A stretch of DNA of 64,000 bases from Pseudomonas paraversuta (GTDB taxonomy: Bacteria > Pseudomonadota > Gammaproteobacteria > Pseudomonadales > Pseudomonadaceae), in the NCBI RefSeq assembly GCF_904063065.1, contig NZ_CAJFCL010000004.1, positions 62,001 to 126,000 of the forward strand, given 5' to 3'. A model generated the notes under the pieces. The model searched no databases. It was not told the DNA's origin and worked only from the letters and a program-made list of their open reading frames with translations. Both the position numbers and the translations under genes were made by a program. Below, piece by piece: positions 58,709-64,000 of the stretch (positions are counted from its first letter, which is position 1; each line of letters begins with the position of its first letter).

Positions 58709-58736
58709 AAAAACAAAAAGCCCCTGGAAAGGGGCT
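58709..58736 (-). terminator. Intrinsic terminator of the liv operon
   Basis: On the minus strand AGCCCC and GGGGCT form a hairpin followed by TTTTTGTTTTT. It lies past the REP pair downstream of livF, so it would end the leftward livKHMGF transcript. Confidence 0.8.
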
Positions 58737-58742
58737 GCGAAA

Positions 58743-58794
58743 ATTGCAGGAGCGAGCTGGCTCGCGAGATTTGCAAAGCGCTCGCTCCTGCAGG
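58743..58794. repeat. REP-type pair, family A, downstream of livF
   Basis: TTGCAGGAGCGAGCTGGCTC and an inverted arm GCGCTCGCTCCTGCAG. Sits between the livF stop and the operon terminator. Confidence 0.75.
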
Positions 58795-58803
58795 GTGAAC
58801 CCT

Positions 58804-59520
58804 TTAGTGCCCGCCTAAATACGCGTTGCGTACTTCTTCGTTGCTCAACAGTTCCTTGCCGGTTCCGGTCAGGCGGATTTCACCGTTGACCATCACGTAG
58901 GCCCGGTCCGACAGGCGCAGGGCGTGGTTGGCGTTTTGCTCGACCAGAAAGATGGTCATGCCGGTGGTAGCCAGTTCACGCAAGGTCGCAAAAATCTGCT
59001 TCACCACGATCGGCGCCAGCCCCAGGCTGGGTTCGTCCAGCAACAGCAACTTGGGACGGCTCATCAGGGCGCGGGCGATGGCGAGCATTTGCTGCTCACC
59101 GCCCGACATGGTCATTGCCCGCTGATTACGCCGCTCCTTGAGCCTGGGGAAGAGTTCGAACATGCGCTGCATGTCTTCGTCGACATGCTTGTCGCCGATG
59201 GGGATGGTGCCCATCAACAGGTTTTCTTCCACCGTCATGTCCGGAAATACGCGACGGCCTTCCGGTGACTGGGCGATGCCGTGGGAGGCAATGTAGTGCG
59301 AGGACTTCTGAGTGATGTCCACGCCCTGGTAGAAGATCTGCCCGCCACTGGCTCTGGGCTGGCCGAAGATCGACATCAGCAACGTGGACTTGCCCGCACC
59401 GTTGGAGCCGATCAGGCTCACGGTTTCGCCTTCCTCGATGTGCATCGAGACTTTTTTCAGGGCCTGGATCGGCCCGTAGTGAACGTCCAGTTCCTTGAGT
59501 TCGAGGATAGTGCCCGTCAT
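58804..59520 (-). CDS. livF: Branched-chain amino-acid ABC transporter ATP-binding protein LivF
   Basis: ATPase of the high-affinity leucine/isoleucine/valine importer, 238 aa. Walker A is GSNGAGKST, the signature is MSGGEQQMLAIARAL and Walker B is LLLLDEPSLGLAP. It is last in the operon and overlaps livG by 4 bp. The Pseudomonas paralogue set is also named braG. Confidence 0.93.
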   Translation of the reverse strand: MTGTILELKELDVHYGPIQALKKVSMHIEEGETVSLIGSNGAGKSTLLMSIFGQPRASGGQIFYQGVDITQKSSHYIASHGIAQSPEGRRVFPDMTVEENLLMGTIPIGDKHVDEDMQRMFELFPRLKERRNQRAMTMSGGEQQMLAIARALMSRPKLLLLDEPSLGLAPIVVKQIFATLRELATTGMTIFLVEQNANHALRLSDRAYVMVNGEIRLTGTGKELLSNEEVRNAYLGGH

Positions 59521-60407
59521 ATCAGCTCCTCTTCGTCGGCGCCAAGGTAGGCCGCGATCACTTTCGGGTCGTTGCGAATGGCTTCCGGCCCGCCCTGTGC
59601 GATCACGTTGCCGTGGTCGAGCACCACTATGTGATCGGAAATACTCATGACCATCCCCATGTCGTGTTCGATCAATACCACGGTCAAGTCGTGGTCGTCC
59701 CGCAGCAGGCGAATCATCGCACTGAGCGCTTCGGTTTCCTGCGGGTTAAGCCCGGCCGCCGGTTCGTCCAGACAGATGATTTGCGGCCGCGTGCACATGG
59801 CCCGGGCAATTTCCAGGCGCCGCTGCTGGCCGTAAGACAACTCCCCGGCCAGGCGGTTGGCACAGTTCACCAGGTCGACGACTTCCAGCCAGTAAAACGC
59901 ATGGTCCAGCGCATCGCTTTCGGCCTTGCGGTAGCCCTTGGTGTTGAGGATGCCCGCCAGCATGTTGCGGTTGACCCACATGTGCTGCGCCACCAGCAGG
60001 TTTTCCAGCACCGACATTTCCTTGAACAGACGAATGTTCTGAAACGTGCGCGCCAGCCCTGCACGGTTAACCAGATGGGTGCCGCCGAACATTTTGTAGT
60101 ACAGGCGGCTGGCAAAGGCTTTGGGCGAGACAAAGTCCGTCAGCCTGAATGGCTCCCCCAGCAGCTTGATGACATTGGTCCGCGCACCACGGGCATTGAG
60201 TTCGATTCTGCCGCCACTGGCTTTGTAAAACCCGGTCAGGCAGTTGAACACGGTGGTTTTCCCCGCCCCGTTAGGCCCGATCAGGGCAAAGATTGAATTG
60301 CGTTTGACCTTGAGACTGACATCGCTCAGAGCCTTGATCCCGCCAAAGTGCATCATCAGCTTGTCGACCGAGAGCACTACTTCGTCGTTGCTGGAGAGGT
60401 CTTTCAT
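59517..60407 (-). CDS. livG: Branched-chain amino-acid ABC transporter ATP-binding protein LivG
   Basis: ATPase, 296 aa. Walker A is GPNGAGKTT, with LARTFQNIRLFKEMSVLENL, signature LSYGQQRRLEIARAM and Walker B IICLDEPAAGLNPQE. A longer insert between Walker A and the Q-loop, about residues 60-100, is usual for LivG. The start overlaps the livM stop by 4 bp. Confidence 0.94.
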   Translation of the reverse strand: MKDLSSNDEVVLSVDKLMMHFGGIKALSDVSLKVKRNSIFALIGPNGAGKTTVFNCLTGFYKASGGRIELNARGARTNVIKLLGEPFRLTDFVSPKAFASRLYYKMFGGTHLVNRAGLARTFQNIRLFKEMSVLENLLVAQHMWVNRNMLAGILNTKGYRKAESDALDHAFYWLEVVDLVNCANRLAGELSYGQQRRLEIARAMCTRPQIICLDEPAAGLNPQETEALSAMIRLLRDDHDLTVVLIEHDMGMVMSISDHIVVLDHGNVIAQGGPEAIRNDPKVIAAYLGADEEELI

Positions 60408-61687
60408 GGCGCGACTCCCTTACGTGGCGTGACCCCGACACGGCTGACCCGGATCAGGCCCCGTGGGCGCCAGATCATCATCAGCACCATCAATACGCCA
60501 AACAGCAGCACCCGGTACTCGGCAAAACTGCGTAACAGTTCCGGCGCCACGGTCAGGACAAATGCAGCAATCACCACCCCCACGGTCGAGCCCATACCAC
60601 CGAGCACCACAATGGCGAGGATCAGCGCCGACTCGAAGAAGGTGAACGATGACGGGTTGACGAACCCTTGGTAGCTGGCAAAAAACACCCCGGCCAGACC
60701 TGCCGTAGAAGCGCCGAGGGTGAAGGCTGAAAGTTTGACCAGAACGTGATTCAGACCCATGGCGCGGCAGGCGATTTCGTCTTCACGCAACGCTTCCCAG
60801 GCCCGGCCAATCGGCATGCGAGTCAGGCGGTGCTTGATGTACAGCACCAGCAGCACCACCAGAAACAGCACGATGTAGATAAACAGGAATTTGATATTGG
60901 GGTTGTAGTCCAGACCGAAGAACTGATGGAACGGTACCCCGCCGTCCTTGGCCACGCGACCGAACTCCAGGCCGAAAAACGTCGGCGATGGTACCGGCAT
61001 GCCGTTGGGGCCGCCGGTAAATGACAGCCAGTTGTTGAGCACCAGGCGAATGATTTCACCAAAGCCCAGGGTCACGATGGCCAGATAGTCACCGTGCATT
61101 CGCAACACCGGGAACCCGAGAATGCATCCGGCCATCGCTGCCGCAATCGCCGCCAGCGGCAGCACCGACCAGAAACCCAGCCCCAGATACTGATAACCCA
61201 GTGCCAGCCCATAAGCGCCGATGGCATAGAAGGCCACGTAGCCCAGGTCGAGCAGCCCCGCCAGGCCCACCACTATGTTCAGCCCCAGACCGAGCAACAC
61301 GTAGATCAGGCCGAGAATGACCACCGTCAGAATGTATTTGTTGGCGAAAAACGGAAACACGATGGCGATCACGATCAGCAACGGCACGATCCAGCGCAGC
61401 CGCGATTTGTAATCCGGGGGCAGTACGTGCACGCCGGAGCCGGTGGACTCGAACCCCTGAAGGATTTTCAGGCCCCTGGCCGTTTGCAGGAACAGGCTCA
61501 GAACAAAGCGCCCCACCATCACAATCGCAACCAGCCAGCCGACGCGCGCCGGTTGCAGGTTAAAGCTGTAGCCGTCGAGCACCACCCCCACGATAGGTCC
61601 GAACACAATCAATGAAATCAACCCGGCAAGGATCGAATCAACGACGCTTTTTTTGATATCAATCGGTTTGTTAATGGCTGCAGACAT
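60404..61687 (-). CDS. livM: High-affinity branched-chain amino-acid permease LivM
   Basis: Permease of 427 aa with about 11 helices, including an N-terminal extension of three helices typical of LivM. Hallmarks are GLNIVVGLAGLLDLGYVAFYAIGAYG, GEIIRLVLNNW and the coupling segment GRAWEALREDEIACRAMGLN. It starts 2 bp after livH. Confidence 0.93.
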   Translation of the reverse strand: MSAAINKPIDIKKSVVDSILAGLISLIVFGPIVGVVLDGYSFNLQPARVGWLVAIVMVGRFVLSLFLQTARGLKILQGFESTGSGVHVLPPDYKSRLRWIVPLLIVIAIVFPFFANKYILTVVILGLIYVLLGLGLNIVVGLAGLLDLGYVAFYAIGAYGLALGYQYLGLGFWSVLPLAAIAAAMAGCILGFPVLRMHGDYLAIVTLGFGEIIRLVLNNWLSFTGGPNGMPVPSPTFFGLEFGRVAKDGGVPFHQFFGLDYNPNIKFLFIYIVLFLVVLLVLYIKHRLTRMPIGRAWEALREDEIACRAMGLNHVLVKLSAFTLGASTAGLAGVFFASYQGFVNPSSFTFFESALILAIVVLGGMGSTVGVVIAAFVLTVAPELLRSFAEYRVLLFGVLMVLMMIWRPRGLIRVSRVGVTPRKGVAP

Positions 61688-61689
61688 AC

Positions 61690-62604
<915 letters not shown>

Positions 62605-62714
62605 AACGCAATCTCACGCACTTGAGCCATTGCGCAAACCCGCCCGCAGGGCAAGGTTTGCGCCGCTCATGGAAAAGAAGACAGGTGATGCAGACATGCC
62701 TGATGCCCTTTCTC

Positions 62715-62773
62715 CGTAGGACCGAGCTTGCTCGCGATCTTTAACAGCTCGCGAGCAAGCTCGCTCCTACAGG
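62715..62773. repeat. REP-type pair, family A, between the binding-protein and livH genes
   Basis: CGTAGGACCGAGCTTGCTCG and an inverted copy ending GCTCGCTCCTACAGG. As in the urt operon, it sits right after the binding-protein gene and before the permeases. Confidence 0.88.
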
Positions 62774-62793
62774 AGAAGGCAGAGCGGCTTATC

Positions 62794-63930
62794 TCACTTC
62801 TGTTTTTCCAGCTGGTGATATTTGCCGTCCTTGTCCCACTGGTAAACCACGTAGTCAGAGACTTTGAGATCGCCTTTGGCGTCCCATTCCTTCTTGCCCA
62901 TTACGGTTTCAACCGGGTTGGCCTTGAGCCACTTGGCAGCGTCTTCGCCCTTGTTGGACTTGGCGCCATTGAAAGCGTCAGCCAGGGCCTGAACCGAGGC
63001 GTAGGCATACAGGGTGTAGCCTTCCGGTTCGGTGCCGGCTTTACGGAACTGCTCAACCACCGCTTTGCTGTCCGGCAGCAGGCGCGGGTCGGCGCCGAAA
63101 GTCATGTACACGCCATCGACGTACTGCGGGCCGCCAGCAGTAGCGACCAGTTCGTCGGTTACAACACCATCATCGGACATGAACTTCACATCCTTGAGGC
63201 CAGCCTCACGCAGTTGACGCACCAGCGGGCCCGCCTCTGGGTGCAAGCCGCCGAAGTACACCACATCGGCGCCCAGCGAGCGGATTTTGGTGACCAGGGC
63301 ACTGAAGTCCTTTTCACCACGGGTAAGGCCTTCTTCCAGGACCGGTTTGACTCCGCGCTTGGTCAGTTGCGCACTGGTGGCATCGGCAAGACCTTTACCG
63401 TAGGTGTCCTTGTCGTTGATAACCGCGACTTTCTTGCCTTTGAGCACGTCGACAATGTAGTCACCCGCCACGATGCCCTGCTGGTCATCACGCCCGCACA
63501 TACGGAACACCGCGTCCAGCTTGCGCTCGGTAACCTGCGGATTAGTCGAGCCCGGCGTAATCATGATCACACCCGCATCGGCATACACATCCGACGCCGG
63601 AATGGTGTTCGAAGAGCAGAAGTGACCTACAACCCCGATTACTTTGTCCTGATCCACCAGGCGGTTGGCAACGGCTACAGCCTGCTTCGGCTCACAGGCA
63701 TCGTCGCCCGCCACCAGCTTGATCTGCTCACCGTTAATTCCGCCCGCCTTGTTGATTGCATCCGCAGCCGCCTGCGCGCCCTTCATGTACTGCTCGCCAA
63801 ATGCCGCGTTGGCACCGGTCATCGGGCCCGCCACACCGATTTTCACATCAGCCTGAACAAACGAAGAAACACCCAACGCTGTTGCTACCGCGAGGGCCAG
63901 AAAACCTTTCTTGTAGAACGTCTGCGACAT
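62794..63930 (-). CDS. livK: Branched-chain amino-acid ABC transporter substrate-binding protein
   Basis: Periplasmic receptor, 378 aa (BraC/LivJ type). The signal peptide ends at SSFVQA. The mature start DVKIGVAGPMTGANAAFGEQ, the disulfide cysteines in GDDACEPK and GHFCSSNT, and ITPGSTNPQVTERKLD fit the leucine/isoleucine/valine binding protein. AGGAGCACCACCTC precedes the ATG. It is the first gene of the operon; the remaining 70 bp of the window is its leader, with no clear promoter visible. Confidence 0.92.
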   Translation of the reverse strand: MSQTFYKKGFLALAVATALGVSSFVQADVKIGVAGPMTGANAAFGEQYMKGAQAAADAINKAGGINGEQIKLVAGDDACEPKQAVAVANRLVDQDKVIGVVGHFCSSNTIPASDVYADAGVIMITPGSTNPQVTERKLDAVFRMCGRDDQQGIVAGDYIVDVLKGKKVAVINDKDTYGKGLADATSAQLTKRGVKPVLEEGLTRGEKDFSALVTKIRSLGADVVYFGGLHPEAGPLVRQLREAGLKDVKFMSDDGVVTDELVATAGGPQYVDGVYMTFGADPRLLPDSKAVVEQFRKAGTEPEGYTLYAYASVQALADAFNGAKSNKGEDAAKWLKANPVETVMGKKEWDAKGDLKVSDYVVYQWDKDGKYHQLEKQK

Positions 63931-64000
63931 GAGGTGGTGCTCCTGAGGTTTTGTTAGATGGCACTTCGACTTCAGGTGAAGCTCAGAGCAAGCCGCGTGC

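Larger units (their letters stand above)
58030..58803. other. 774-bp gene-free region with DnaA-box-like cluster
   Basis: No convincing gene is present: the small open frames lack family resemblance and good ribosome sites. The region holds five DnaA-box-like sequences, a short inverted repeat CCTCTG/CAGAGG (58354-58372), the leftward liv terminator and a REP pair near 58.75 kb. Confidence 0.7.

Noticed and set aside
58618..58818. A 66-codon plus-strand frame in the gene-free gap
   Set aside because: It runs through the liv terminator and a REP pair and has no family resemblance, so it is probably chance.

Overview
The window is a high-GC, gene-dense stretch of a gamma-proteobacterial chromosome. 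It is almost certainly a Pseudomonas of the P. fluorescens lineage. The reasons are the gene order aroQ-accB-accC-prmA-dusB-fis-purH-purD-retS (recalled as the PAO1 PA4846-PA4856 order), a near-canonical Pseudomonas Fis, and about 17 copies of two short palindromic (REP-type) repeats typical of this group. No rRNA, tRNA, CRISPR array, integrase or transposase is visible. Apart from the REP elements it looks like stable chromosome.

Layout: (1) 1-9.4 kb is housekeeping: end of aroQ, biotin carboxylase genes accBC, prmA, a zinc-ribbon membrane protein, dusB-fis, purH and purD. (2) 9.5-13.0 kb holds the RetS-type hybrid sensor and a MarC membrane protein. (3) 13.0-20.6 kb is a divergent cobalamin cluster (cobGHIJ leftward, cobL-cbiD-cobK rightward). 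(4) 20.9-25.9 kb is a copper-handling cluster: two DUF2946 proteins, a PCu(A)C chaperone, an OprC-type TonB receptor with its copper ligands conserved, and a PepSY membrane protein. (5) 26.0-31.0 kb is a TonB receptor plus ABC importer operon behind a Zur-like palindrome, suggesting zinc or metallophore uptake. (6) 31.2-41.3 kb is urea import (urtABCDE, behind a sigma-54 type promoter) followed by ureD, ureA, two acetyltransferases, ureB and ureC. (7) 41.4-53.0 kb is a mixed block: histidine kinase, CbpAM co-chaperones, Hsp70-like protein, AI-2E family permease, PsiF protein, AraC regulator and EamA exporter, ferritin-like protein, AsmA protein, a tandem-repeat secreted protein and DesT. (8) 53.2-56.2 kb is ureEFG and an AGE-family sugar isomerase. 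(9) 56.3-58.0 kb holds a CDF-like protein and a short-chain dehydrogenase. (10) A 774-bp gene-free stretch carries a cluster of DnaA-box-like sequences. (11) 58.8-63.9 kb is a leftward branched-chain amino-acid ABC transporter operon.

Functional links: urt imports urea, UreABC hydrolyses it, and UreDEFG load nickel, although the accessory genes ureEFG lie 12 kb from the structural genes. The cobalamin, copper, putative zinc, nickel (urease) and iron (ferritin-like) genes make this a metal-rich neighbourhood. No clear phage, defence or secretion island was found. The most interesting leads are the Zur-like operator, the copper cluster, the DnaA-box cluster, the 15-residue repeat protein and a CDF-like protein lacking two expected metal ligands.
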